A stretch of 64,000 bases of DNA, from NCBI GenBank assembly GCA_019187225.1, contig JABAQQ010000001.1, positions 62,001 through 126,000 on the forward strand, given 5' to 3'. This document shows, in pieces, positions 35,164 through 44,386 of the stretch. The position numbers and the translations under genes were made by a program. Position 1 is the stretch's first letter, and the number at the start of each line of letters is the position of its first letter. Source of the stretch: Saprospiraceae bacterium. Its GTDB lineage: Bacteria > Bacteroidota > Bacteroidia > Chitinophagales > Saprospiraceae. The notes beneath the pieces were generated by a model that was not told where the DNA came from, searched no databases, and was given only the letters and a program-made list of their open reading frames with translations.

Positions 35164-36234
35164 TTATGAAATTGTTTTGTAAAACTCGACATTGGGGATA
35201 TAGCCATATTTTTTGCCCTGATGCCCAATAAAATTGACAGCATAAGGCAAAAGTTTGCTATAGGCTGACGAACCGGTTTTGACAATGCGCATTTCGTAAT
35301 CGTACTCTCCAGTCCGCGTAATCGCAGCGATATCGCCCATCGCGGCAATACGCGTAAATTTTAATTTGCTTGTTCCCAGCCGAAAATCTAAGTTGTTCTC
35401 CGCTTCAAAGGTGACTCGGCATTCTTTATCCAGCAAATTTAAGTCAACATAAAACATATTGATGATAGCTGAATAAGTGGCTTTATGACCGCGCTGATTG
35501 CGAATTGTGAGAGCAGGGAAAAAATCGTAAGAGTCTTTGCTGAGCCAGAAATACTGCGTCCCCTTTCCAGCGATATCAGTGGGCTTTGCCTGAATTCGTG
35601 CAGTATCTGAATGGCCAAGCATGAGTAGCATCGTCATTTCCTGGTCATCTTCCAATTTCAAAATACCCCCTATTTCATCGTACAGTAGTTTCCAAGCGGG
35701 ATTGGTCCGGTCGGTCAACGTGGGTTGATAAATATCCCATTTTTGCTTTAACATTTGTTCTACTAATACCCTCCACGAAAAACCCATTTCTTTGAGATTG
35801 GGTGTGTCTAAAAGCAATGCAGCTTCTATGTTTTGGGACATACCCGGCCCGGTGAAATTTCCAGAAGAAACAACAAGCATTTGGCCTTTTTCGCTGTCAA
35901 AGCCATAACATTTGGCATGCAATATGCGCTTGCGATTAACCAAATATACTTGGCAACCAACTTCCAACAGTTGTTCCACTACTTGCTGGCTGGATAACTT
36001 TTGAGAAGTACTCCCGCCCAAAATTGCCACGCACTGGCCACCTTCGTCAATATGATGTTTGAATACATCGTAAAAACGTACGCCTCCGTTATAGTTTGCA
36101 AACCCGGAAATTATGTAAAAAATGCCATCACCGGGTTTGCTGCCGCGCACCCAAACTCTTTCTAGCATTTGTAGCAATCCCCGAGTATGAGCATCTGTAT
36201 GATAAATGTTTGGATGTAAGGCAAACTGAATCAT
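35164..36234 (-). CDS. BfiI-like restriction endonuclease (phospholipase D fold)
   Basis: A 356-residue enzyme. The PLD-type active site is His106-x-Lys108 (HAKCYGF) with Asn126 (SSGNFTG) and Glu137 (MSQNIEA), each one residue from the positions known for BfiI (His105, Lys107, Asn125, Glu136; 358 residues). BfiI is a metal-independent type IIS endonuclease that dimerises through its PLD domain and binds ACTGGG through a C-terminal B3-like domain. The C-terminal half here (TQYFWLSKDSYDFFP, TFEAENNLDFRLG) fits my memory of that domain closely. It overlaps the methyltransferase upstream by 4 bases (ATGA). The same specificity is inferred, not shown. Confidence 0.92.
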   Translation of the reverse strand: MIQFALHPNIYHTDAHTRGLLQMLERVWVRGSKPGDGIFYIISGFANYNGGVRFYDVFKHHIDEGGQCVAILGGSTSQKLSSQQVVEQLLEVGCQVYLVNRKRILHAKCYGFDSEKGQMLVVSSGNFTGPGMSQNIEAALLLDTPNLKEMGFSWRVLVEQMLKQKWDIYQPTLTDRTNPAWKLLYDEIGGILKLEDDQEMTMLLMLGHSDTARIQAKPTDIAGKGTQYFWLSKDSYDFFPALTIRNQRGHKATYSAIINMFYVDLNLLDKECRVTFEAENNLDFRLGTSKLKFTRIAAMGDIAAITRTGEYDYEMRIVKTGSSAYSKLLPYAVNFIGHQGKKYGYIPNVEFYKTIS

Positions 36235-37736
36235 GGTTTTTGAAAAACAAGGAGTGATTCTTTTTGAACCGCATTGTTCATGTGCATCCCATAGCGTTGA
36301 TAGACTTCCAAAGAAGTGTTTTCTGTCAGTTTAAAACCTATGCTTTCTCCGACAATTCCCAGCATCGCCGGGGTATCTATGTCGGTTTTGACACCGCCAA
36401 TGGTAGTATGATTATGGCCAACAATCAAGGCAAAAAACGCGCCGGGTTTCAAGGCGCTATATACGTTGGCGAATGCCTGTCGCATATCATAAAAGTAGCG
36501 GTAAAGCAATTCCGGCACGGCTTGTTTGCGAAAACCATCGCCCATATTCAGCCGGTTATGCAATTGAAGGCAAAGGGTGTGAATAGATTCAGGTAATTGA
36601 AAATAATTATCCTTCAAAAGTTTAGACCAGCCGTTATGTTGTGATTTTGAATGAAACTCCCGGCTGCCAATCAAACTCCCGTCTAATGGTCTTATTTGGC
36701 TAACTGGCACGAGGTCAAGCCAAACTAAACTTAACCGTTGAGTATCAATATAGGGAAGTGCCGTTGCATAAGGGGGGCTCGTGACGGCAAAATCAAATTG
36801 ATTTATGGCTACTATGGGATTCTCTTCCCGAATATCCACGTTGTATGCGGCTGAAGGAGTGTGGATTATTTTTTCGGAGGATTGAAAAACCTTGATACTA
36901 CGGAGAAAGGCGTTGAGTTCATCGCGCACTGCTTGCTCAAGTGGCATGGTCGGCAAAGGAGACTTACGGCGGCGGATACGCAAGTCAGAAGGCTCCTGCA
37001 AAGAGTAATCACGCAAAAGATTGCTGACAATAGAAAGTATTATTTGCCGAATACCTTCTGGGAGATGGGCGGTGGCTGATCGGGCTGTTTCTATAACTGA
37101 AAGAATTTCTGGTGGAAACCAAGATTGCAAATACTCTAGTCGTTCATCATTGGGAATAACTTTTACCTGTTCTTTTTTTAAGTCAGTCATGAATCTCTCG
37201 ACAGCAACTTGCAGCACTTCCCACGGCGTTGTCAGCGCCAAAATCTTTGCATTGGCAATGAATACAGCAAGCGGATTAATGTCAGTTCCTGTAGCATTCA
37301 AGCCATACAAAGATGCCTCTATCAAAGTTGTCCCACTGCCGCAAAACGGGTCGAGCACTGCTCCTTTTTCCGGCACACGAAAAATATTAAAAAGTGCTTT
37401 GACAACTTGTGGGTTGAACTTCCCTTTGTACTCATGCAATCCATGAGAAGCATATCGGGTGTTCTGTTTGCGACTTGCCACTCCATTTCTACCTCTCTGT
37501 TCGACCCGAAATTGATTAGTTTCAACAACTTGTCCGTTGATTTGGAAATGAGAAAAGTAAACCAAACGTTCAGCGCTTTCCTTTGTTAAAGCGCCAGATG
37601 TCAATAATTTGCTTTTTTGCTCCAATAAATTTTCTCCCGTAGAAAGCAACGCCTGCACTTCTCGTATTCCAAGTAATTTTTCGTAAGGGAAATGTTTATA
37701 GGGTTGCCAATAAAGAATTGTTTTGTATTCATCCAT
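36231..37736 (-). CDS. DNA methyltransferase (SPPY class, amino-methylating), restriction-modification
   Basis: A 501-residue methyltransferase. SAM-binding motif I is LDPFCGSGTTLIEA near residues 128-140 and the catalytic motif is SPPYATALPYID near 318, the SPPY form used mostly by N4-cytosine methyltransferases. Motif X-like sequence (HEYKGKFNPQVVKALF) precedes motif I. An asymmetric recognition site needs one methyltransferase per strand, and BfiI-type systems carry two N4-cytosine enzymes; this gene and its neighbour fit that pattern. It is 11 bases downstream of the first methyltransferase gene and overlaps the endonuclease gene. Confidence 0.9.
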   Translation of the reverse strand: MDEYKTILYWQPYKHFPYEKLLGIREVQALLSTGENLLEQKSKLLTSGALTKESAERLVYFSHFQINGQVVETNQFRVEQRGRNGVASRKQNTRYASHGLHEYKGKFNPQVVKALFNIFRVPEKGAVLDPFCGSGTTLIEASLYGLNATGTDINPLAVFIANAKILALTTPWEVLQVAVERFMTDLKKEQVKVIPNDERLEYLQSWFPPEILSVIETARSATAHLPEGIRQIILSIVSNLLRDYSLQEPSDLRIRRRKSPLPTMPLEQAVRDELNAFLRSIKVFQSSEKIIHTPSAAYNVDIREENPIVAINQFDFAVTSPPYATALPYIDTQRLSLVWLDLVPVSQIRPLDGSLIGSREFHSKSQHNGWSKLLKDNYFQLPESIHTLCLQLHNRLNMGDGFRKQAVPELLYRYFYDMRQAFANVYSALKPGAFFALIVGHNHTTIGGVKTDIDTPAMLGIVGESIGFKLTENTSLEVYQRYGMHMNNAVQKESLLVFQKP

Positions 37737-37747
37737 AGCCGAATCAC

Positions 37748-38887
37748 TTATCTGTTTTTTTCTAAAATAACAATATATTCTTGCTGGATGCGCGCATGCG
37801 AAAGGTTGAATGATTTGCGCAAAGGATTGATGATCCTAGGTATTGTTTGGACGAGTCGAAAACCGTAAGATTGCCCTGCGGTCTCTATTATTTTTTCGTT
37901 TTCAATAATTTTTCCATGAATTTTTGACCTGCCAATAACGAATACTGCGAAACCGCTCTGCAAAACATTTTTGCCTAAAAATGAAAAAAGTTGACGCATT
38001 TGAGCGACAAAATCCTCTGCTGTCTGGTGATTTTTCTTAAAGTAGTGTGCCCGTGCGCCGATTTCTTGATTTTTGACGGCAATGGGGTCAAACCCAAGCC
38101 ACCACATTCGATATTTGTGATAAAGCCAGTATTCGTAAGCATTTGGGTAAGGTGGTGAAGTGATTACCAAGCCAATTTTTCCAGGAACATCAGCATCCGT
38201 TAGATGTAGAGAATTTGCTTGGAGCACTGTAGCTGGCACATGGGTTATCTGTGACTGTTTTGCTTTGACTAGTTTTTCCACAGTCAGTAGATACTGAGAA
38301 AAGACATCTGAACAAGTCATTTTTTTATTTACCGAAGCATATCGCGTGTCACTATCTTGGTTAGAAATTTTCACCAAAATGGCTGACAGGCAAAACCGCA
38401 ACGCATCCTGCAAAGGAAGTTCTTGCACTGTGGAAATCTGGGTCAATAGACGGGTCACCGCTTCTTGAATGTCTTTTTTAAACCAATGGTCTAAATTTGG
38501 AATCTCAGGGATATTAGTTTTACCCGACGCAAAATTCGCAACCCGGACTATCTGTTCTGCTGTAGATTGAAAATTAGTAGGTAAAGGGTCGGTTTTTACC
38601 CGTGAAATCAGGCAGGCAATGGGGTTTATATCTACCCCCAGAGAAGGATAACCCGCCCGTTGAGCTTCTGTCAACGTGACACCGCTACCACAAAAAGGGT
38701 CGAAAATGAGGCTTTCTCCCGGTCGGGGTAGGTTTTTCAAAATAGCACGCGGAATTTCAGGTATAAAGCGTGCGGGATAAGGATGGACTCCATGCAGATC
38801 ACTCGGTACAGATCTCTCAAAATCCCAATCTACTTGCAGCAGGTTTGAGACAATTGGGTAAGTATCAGAATATAAAAGGTCGATCAT
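37748..38887 (-). CDS. DNA methyltransferase (SPPY class), first gene of the RM operon
   Basis: A 379-residue methyltransferase with motif I FDPFCGSGVTLTEAQ near residues 61-75 and catalytic motif TSPPYPNAYEYWLYH near 243. It shares the overall order of the second methyltransferase but is shorter and not a simple duplicate. Leading the operon lets modification precede restriction when the system enters a new cell. A TACATTTG -7 element on this strand is at 38905-38912. The three genes are AT-richer by eye than the flanking glycosidase and peptidase genes, consistent with horizontal transfer. Confidence 0.9.
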   Translation of the reverse strand: MIDLLYSDTYPIVSNLLQVDWDFERSVPSDLHGVHPYPARFIPEIPRAILKNLPRPGESLIFDPFCGSGVTLTEAQRAGYPSLGVDINPIACLISRVKTDPLPTNFQSTAEQIVRVANFASGKTNIPEIPNLDHWFKKDIQEAVTRLLTQISTVQELPLQDALRFCLSAILVKISNQDSDTRYASVNKKMTCSDVFSQYLLTVEKLVKAKQSQITHVPATVLQANSLHLTDADVPGKIGLVITSPPYPNAYEYWLYHKYRMWWLGFDPIAVKNQEIGARAHYFKKNHQTAEDFVAQMRQLFSFLGKNVLQSGFAVFVIGRSKIHGKIIENEKIIETAGQSYGFRLVQTIPRIINPLRKSFNLSHARIQQEYIVILEKNR

Positions 38888-39097
38888 AAGTATTCAGACA
38901 GGGACAAATGTAACAATGTTATTGATACTTTTTGTGGTAAAATGTGCTGTGCTGTCTTTTCACGTCATAGTAAGCTGTTTCATGCCTGAATTTGTAACAT
39001 AAATGTCACTTTTCGTGCTATTTATCCAAAATTAACAATGCATTTAAGCCTCGCCAACTACCTTCACTCAAAAATGTTTTTCAAACCAAATTTCAAT

Positions 39098-41005
39098 ATG
39101 CGTCAACTACTTTTACCCACCCTGACCCTGCTTTTTATTTTCGCCTGCAAACAGGAAAAACCCGCTGCGCCGCCCCGCGAAGTCAAACAATACACCATCG
39201 AACAGTTTTACAAAACCAAGGCCACCGGCGCCGGCGTTTTTTCACCCGACGAACAAAAATTGCTGGTACATACCAACGAGTCGGGCATTTTCAATCTTTA
39301 CGAGATCAATCTCGCCGACGGTTCTAAAAAAGCGCTGACGAATTCCACTACGGAGTCTTTTTTCGCCATTGACTACGTGCCCGGTACCGGCGAAGTGCTT
39401 TATTCCGCCGACAAGGGTGGCAACGAAAACACCCACATTTTCCTGCTGAAAGCCGACGGGACAAGCCAGAACCTGACCGCCGGGGAAAAGGAAAAAGCCC
39501 AGTTCTCCGATTGGTCGAAAGACAAAAAATCGTTCTGGTATTCTTCCAACAAACGCGACCTCCGCTTTTTCGATCTTTATAAAATGGATGTGGGAACCTG
39601 GAAAGCATCGCTCGTTTACGAGAACAAGGAAGGGTACGGAATAAGCGGCGTTTCTAAATATGGCGATTGGCTGGCACTCAGCAAGCCTATTACCACCAGC
39701 GAAAACCAGTTGTTTCTTTACGACCTGAAAAACAAACAATTGAAAGAGATTTCCGATCCAGCGCAGCCGGGCTCCTACGACGCTTCGGGCTTCAGTGCCG
39801 ATGGTAAAACCTTCTATTTCACCACCGATGTGGGTAAAGAATTCGCCTATCTGGTGCAGTACGACCTGGCTTCCGGTGCGCGCACGACGACTTATGAAAC
39901 CAACTGGGACGTGATGTACAGCTATCAGTCGGAAAACGGCAAATACCAGGTCATCGGCATCAACGAAGACGGCAAAAACAAACTCGTGGTACGCGACGCC
40001 GCAGGTAAAGATGTGGCGTTTCCAGCCATCCCTGATGGCGACGTGACGGCAGTGAACGTTTCACCCAGCGAAAAAATGATGCGCCTTTCCGTCGGCACTT
40101 CCAAATCGCCCAACGACCTGTACACCTACAATTTCGAGACGAAAGAACTCAAGCGCCTCACCAACAACGCCTCGCCGGAGATCAACCCCGACGACCTTGC
40201 CACAGCCTCCGTTGTGCGCTTCAAATCATTCGACGGCCAGGAAATACCTGCCATCTATTACAAACCGCTCACCGCTTCGGCGAACAACAAAGTCCCCGCG
40301 CTTGTGTGGGTGCACGGCGGACCCGGCGGACAGTCGCGCGTGGGTTACAGTTCGTTCATCCAGTACCTGGTCAATCACGGCTACGCAGTGCTCATGGTCA
40401 ACAACCGGGGCAGCAGCGGCTACGGCAAGTCGTTTTACAAAATGGACGACCGCAACCACGGCGACAAAGACCTGAAAGACTGCATTTACGGTAAAAAATA
40501 CCTGCAAACGCTCGATTACGTGGACGGCGAAAAGATCGGCATCATCGGCGGCTCCTATGGCGGCTACATGACCATGGCGGCCATGACCTTCGCACCGGAT
40601 GAGTTCAAAGCCGGCGTCAACATCTTCGGTGTCACCAACTGGCTGCGCACACTGAAATCCATTCCGCCCTACTGGGAATCGTTCCGCAAGGCCCTTTATG
40701 CCGAACTCGGCGACCCTTATACGGCAGATTCGGTGCGTTTGTACAACATCTCGCCGTTGTTTCACGCGCAGAATGTCAAAAACCCGGTCATGGTGTTGCA
40801 AGGCGCCAACGACCCGCGCGTGTTGCAGGTCGAATCCGACGAGATCGTGGCCGCCGTGAAGAAGAACAATGTGCCGGTGGAGTACGTCGTCTTCCCCGAC
40901 GAAGGGCACGGCTTTGTGAAAAAAGAGAATGAAATGAAGGGATACAGCGGGGTGCTGACCTTTCTGGACAAACACCTGAAAGCGGCGGCGCCGTTGAAGC
41001 AATAA
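39098..41005 (+). CDS. S9-family prolyl oligopeptidase-like lipoprotein
   Basis: A 635-residue serine peptidase. The ATG at 39098 gives a lipoprotein signal (MRQLLLPTLTLLFIFACKQ), so it is probably anchored in an envelope membrane; upstream in-frame ATGs add a non-signal extension. Residues ~40-370 form a beta-propeller; the alpha/beta-hydrolase domain follows with nucleophile Ser in GGSYGGYMT, Asp in GANDPRV and His in DEGHGFVK. S9 enzymes cleave short peptides, often after proline or by acyl-aminoacyl activity. It is convergent with the TonB-dependent receptor gene, separated by a hairpin. Confidence 0.93.
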   Translation: MRQLLLPTLTLLFIFACKQEKPAAPPREVKQYTIEQFYKTKATGAGVFSPDEQKLLVHTNESGIFNLYEINLADGSKKALTNSTTESFFAIDYVPGTGEVLYSADKGGNENTHIFLLKADGTSQNLTAGEKEKAQFSDWSKDKKSFWYSSNKRDLRFFDLYKMDVGTWKASLVYENKEGYGISGVSKYGDWLALSKPITTSENQLFLYDLKNKQLKEISDPAQPGSYDASGFSADGKTFYFTTDVGKEFAYLVQYDLASGARTTTYETNWDVMYSYQSENGKYQVIGINEDGKNKLVVRDAAGKDVAFPAIPDGDVTAVNVSPSEKMMRLSVGTSKSPNDLYTYNFETKELKRLTNNASPEINPDDLATASVVRFKSFDGQEIPAIYYKPLTASANNKVPALVWVHGGPGGQSRVGYSSFIQYLVNHGYAVLMVNNRGSSGYGKSFYKMDDRNHGDKDLKDCIYGKKYLQTLDYVDGEKIGIIGGSYGGYMTMAAMTFAPDEFKAGVNIFGVTNWLRTLKSIPPYWESFRKALYAELGDPYTADSVRLYNISPLFHAQNVKNPVMVLQGANDPRVLQVESDEIVAAVKKNNVPVEYVVFPDEGHGFVKKENEMKGYSGVLTFLDKHLKAAAPLKQ

Positions 41006-41019
41006 ACGTTTTTGATCTT

Positions 41020-41089
41020 GATTTCAGATTACAGGATGGTTGGGTTGCTTCAGAAACATTAATAATCAACCATCCTGTAATCTGAAATC
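41020..41089. terminator. 23-bp perfect inverted repeat between convergent genes
   Basis: Arms 41020-41042 and 41067-41089 are perfect reverse complements (core CAGATTACAGGATGG) with a 24-base loop. It fills the gap between the tail-to-tail S9 peptidase and TonB-dependent receptor genes. There is no clear T-run, so it may be a dispersed repeat reused as a terminator. Confidence 0.75.
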
Positions 41090-41102
41090 ATCCATCAAAC
41101 GC

Positions 41103-43466
41103 TTAGAATTCCAGTTTATAACTCAGCACCGGGATCAGCGGCGCCTGATAGTAATACTCGATCTTTCCGGAATCCTCGTCGTAGTAGCGCCCGAATATGT
41201 TTTGCCGGTTGGTGGCATTTTGAATGTCGAAAGCCAGCGTGGTCGTGAGCGAGCGGTAGTTGCGTTTCAGGCGCACACCGGTGTCGAGGCGGAAATAGGC
41301 GGGCATGCGGTCTTCGAAAGCGCGGGTATCGTCGCGTACCGTTTCGCCTTTTGCCCTCGACGCTTCCAGATCGATCGGCGATTCGCGCAAGCCGCCCATG
41401 CTTGTGATCTTCAGGTTCACGCCGATGCTGCGGTTTTTCCGGCCCCGGTTCCATTCCCATTCTTTGCCTGCCGTGAGGGTGTTCACGTAGTTGCTGTTGA
41501 ATCGCGTGTTGCGCCATACGCCGTCGCTGCCGCGGTATTCCGACTGATAGATCGAAGACGCGAGCAGGAAATAAAAACCGCGCGTGAGGAATTTTTCGAC
41601 CGTCAGTTCGAGGCCGTAGTTGCGCCCTGCGCCGGTATTTTTCAAACTTTCATTGACAAACCCGTCCGTCACGTTGAGGATAGAAAAAGCGTCGGCTTCG
41701 GCGCTGTTCACCGGCACATTGGTCAGAGCCTGGTAATAAATCTCGGGTTTCAGGTGCCAGTTGCCCGCCAAAGACTGGTCGAACGACAATACGAAATGAT
41801 GGGCTTTGGTCAGGTCGAGGCTGCGGTTCGGTTGGGTGAAACTGCCGTCGTCGCCCGCGATCCTGGTGAAATAAGTGCCCAGCGGCTGAATTTGCGAATG
41901 CAAACCGTATCCAAAACTCAAAGATTGTTTTTCCGAAAAGGCGTACTTCGCAGAAGCGCGCGGCTCCACCGACCAGGTGTTGTTGAGCAGGAAAAGCAAT
42001 CCGTGCATACCCGCATTCAGCGTAAGCCGTTCGGTAGCGCGGAATTGCCATTGCGCGAATGTGTTGACGGAAGTACCCTTCCCGCTTTCGTCTAATTGTT
42101 CTTCGAGGCGGTCTTCGTCGTCGTCAAATTCGTGCTGATTGAAATTAAAATTCAGAAAATTGACGTAGGCCCCGGCGCGCAGGAAGTGCCGCGCGTTGAA
42201 TTTGTGGTTCAAGGTAGACGACACGGTCAGTTTTGTTTGCACGAGGTCGTTGTCGAATTCGCGTCGCGGATTGTAATCTTCCAGCAGTTTGTCCACGCGC
42301 TGGCCATTTTTGGTGCCGGAAGCTGCCACGACGGTTTTCAGATAGGATTTGTCGTTCAGGATCAGGCTGTGCGTCGCACCCACCACGCCCGTATTGGCCA
42401 CAAAATTATAATCATACTGTTTGTCTCTCTCGTCGTTCCAGAGGAGGGAATCGGCCTCGCTCTGCTGCGTCTGATCGCTCAGTCCACCCATTCCGAACAG
42501 GGTAAAAACGCCCGCTTTGCCCGCAGGCAGCCATACGTTGAACGACAAATCCTGGAAATTCGTGGTGGCATCGCCAATATTGACACCCAGTTTTGATAAA
42601 ACGGACAGTGTCGAGTAGCGGTAGTTGACGAGGTACGACCCCGTTTGTTTACCGAATCGGAACGGTCCTTCCGCCGCCGCGTCCAGTCCCAAGACACCAG
42701 CTTGCATGGTATATTCGTGTTTTTCTGAATTGCCCTTGCGCAGTTTCAAATCGAATACGCCCGACAGCGCGTTGCCGTATTCTGCAGCGAAGGCGCCGGT
42801 GATAAAGTCGGAATTGGTGAGCAATTGAGCGCTCAGGATCGAGATGCCGCCCCCTGATGATCCCACCGCTGAAAAGTGGTTGGGATTCGGAATATCCACG
42901 CCTTCCATGCGCCAGAGCAGCCCGTTGGGCGAGTTGCCGCGAACGGAAATAAAATTGGCGCCATCGTTCGACATGGCCACGCCCGCAAAAGAAGCCGCCA
43001 TGCGCGCCGGATCGTTCACAGCGGCGGCAAATCGCTGCGTTTCTTCCACCGAAAAGGTGCGGGCGCTCACGGTGGAGAGTTCGTTCAGCGGCTTTTGTTT
43101 TTCCAATCCGGCGCGGATCACCACTTCTTTCGCCTGCAAAAAATCCTCTTCCATTTCGATGATCAGTTCGGTTTCTTTGCCGGAGTTGACGGTTACGTTG
43201 GCAGAAACGGCTTCTTTGTAGCCGAGATAGGTGATGCGCAGGGTATGTTTGCCCACCGGCACGTCGGTCAGGCGGAAGCGGCCGTCCACGTCGGTCATGG
43301 CGCCGCGCTGCGGATCGGCGCTGATAAGGGCGACCGTGGCGCCGATGAGCGGTGTTTTCACGGCCTTGTCGAGTACGGTGCCTTTCAGGGTTTGGGTGTA
43401 ATTTTGAGCGCTGAGGGGGTCGGTCAGCAAGAGGAGAATGGCGGAGAAAAAGATGTTTTTGTACAT
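41103..43466 (-). CDS. TonB-dependent receptor with CarboxypepD_reg-like domain
   Basis: A 787-residue outer-membrane receptor. A signal peptide (MYKNIFFSAILLLLTDPLSAQ) is followed by a carboxypeptidase-regulatory-like domain (GTVLDKAVKTPLIGATVAL, residues ~28-110), a plug (AKEVVIRAG..., ISVRGNSPNGLLWRMEGVDIPNPNHF) and a 22-strand barrel ending in SYKLEF. It takes up a large ligand with energy from TonB-ExbBD. It is divergent from the ECF sigma gene, with a large inverted repeat in the shared upstream region. No SusD partner is present, so polysaccharide uptake is not implied. Confidence 0.9.
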   Translation of the reverse strand: MYKNIFFSAILLLLTDPLSAQNYTQTLKGTVLDKAVKTPLIGATVALISADPQRGAMTDVDGRFRLTDVPVGKHTLRITYLGYKEAVSANVTVNSGKETELIIEMEEDFLQAKEVVIRAGLEKQKPLNELSTVSARTFSVEETQRFAAAVNDPARMAASFAGVAMSNDGANFISVRGNSPNGLLWRMEGVDIPNPNHFSAVGSSGGGISILSAQLLTNSDFITGAFAAEYGNALSGVFDLKLRKGNSEKHEYTMQAGVLGLDAAAEGPFRFGKQTGSYLVNYRYSTLSVLSKLGVNIGDATTNFQDLSFNVWLPAGKAGVFTLFGMGGLSDQTQQSEADSLLWNDERDKQYDYNFVANTGVVGATHSLILNDKSYLKTVVAASGTKNGQRVDKLLEDYNPRREFDNDLVQTKLTVSSTLNHKFNARHFLRAGAYVNFLNFNFNQHEFDDDEDRLEEQLDESGKGTSVNTFAQWQFRATERLTLNAGMHGLLFLLNNTWSVEPRASAKYAFSEKQSLSFGYGLHSQIQPLGTYFTRIAGDDGSFTQPNRSLDLTKAHHFVLSFDQSLAGNWHLKPEIYYQALTNVPVNSAEADAFSILNVTDGFVNESLKNTGAGRNYGLELTVEKFLTRGFYFLLASSIYQSEYRGSDGVWRNTRFNSNYVNTLTAGKEWEWNRGRKNRSIGVNLKITSMGGLRESPIDLEASRAKGETVRDDTRAFEDRMPAYFRLDTGVRLKRNYRSLTTTLAFDIQNATNRQNIFGRYYDEDSGKIEYYYQAPLIPVLSYKLEF

Positions 43467-43567
43467 AGCTTAATTTTCAGTCGTTTTTCAAAAAAGCGGA
43501 GAGAGGTTTGAAATCGCCTCTCCCCGTGATTTTCCGGTTCACCCGTAAAATGATTTGGAAAAATCGC

Positions 43568-43670
43568 TCTGAGACACGCGAGGTGGAGGGATACCCTGAT
43601 AGGGAGGTTGAAGAATTTTTGATTTTTTCAAATGTCGTATCAGGGTATATCCCTCCCCGCGTGTCTCAGA
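43568..43670. repeat. Large inverted repeat in the receptor/sigma-factor divergent region
   Basis: The arms 43568-43601 and 43638-43670 match with few interruptions (TCTGAGACACGCG and its complement, GGAGGGATA, TACCCTGATA). The loop is T-rich. One possible ATG for the sigma factor (43632) lies at the edge of the right arm. It may be a mobile palindromic element, a regulatory hairpin or an operator. Confidence 0.85.
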
Positions 43671-43691
43671 ACGTTCAAAACCCGTAAAATT

Positions 43692-44276
43692 TTGGAACAT
43701 CAAATTACTCAGTCTCAGGTGGCTGCGCTCCGGCAGGGCGACGAAGCCGCGTTCGATGCCGTATTCCGGCAGTGGTACGCACCGCTTTGTCACTATGCCG
43801 CGCGGCTGACCGATGGCGACATGGATGAAGCAGAGGATCTGGTGCAGCAGGTTTTTGTAAAGATTTGGGAGCAACGCGGGCGACTCGACATCGCGTGGTC
43901 GCTCAAGGCATATCTCTACAAAACCGTGCACAACGCGGCCCTCAACCGGCTGCGGGCAGCCAACACCCGCTCCAAATATTTCGATTATAATGCAACGCAA
44001 TTGGAAAATACATCCGTACAACCTGACGATACTTCCGGCGAACTGGCCGAACGCCTGCAAAAAGCCCTCGACCTGTTGCCGCCGCAATGCCGCCATGTGT
44101 TCGAGTTGAGCCGGTTCGAGGAATTAAAATACCGCGAGATCGCCGACCAGCTCGGTATTTCCATCAAAACTGTGGAAACCCAGATGGGCAAAGCCCTGCG
44201 CATTCTGCGGCTTCAACTGGCTGATTATTTGGTCACGGTTTTGTGGTTTTGCTGCACGATGATTTTTCCTGATTGA
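43692..44276 (+). CDS. ECF RNA polymerase sigma factor
   Basis: A ~194-residue sigma-70 family protein of the extracytoplasmic-function class. Region 2 is AALRQGDEAAFDAVFRQWY through LVQQVFVKIWEQRGRL, and region 4 is LPPQCRHVFELSRFEELKYREIADQLGISIKTVETQM, a standard helix-turn-helix. I suggest a TTG start at 43692 (EHQITQSQ follows); the only ATG, at 43632, lies at the inverted repeat and adds 20 residues that do not look like the family. It precedes the FecR anti-sigma gene, so it is expected to be held inactive until a cell-surface signal arrives. Confidence 0.9.
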   Translation: MEHQITQSQVAALRQGDEAAFDAVFRQWYAPLCHYAARLTDGDMDEAEDLVQQVFVKIWEQRGRLDIAWSLKAYLYKTVHNAALNRLRAANTRSKYFDYNATQLENTSVQPDDTSGELAERLQKALDLLPPQCRHVFELSRFEELKYREIADQLGISIKTVETQMGKALRILRLQLADYLVTVLWFCCTMIFPD

Positions 44277-44386
44277 CCACCTGCGAAGAACCTTATCAGG
44301 ATGTGCTATTGGACAAAAAAAGTGTGAAAGTAGCTGCACTTCTGCTCCTAAACTCCGACCAACCAAATTCAACCCATGTTTAATAG

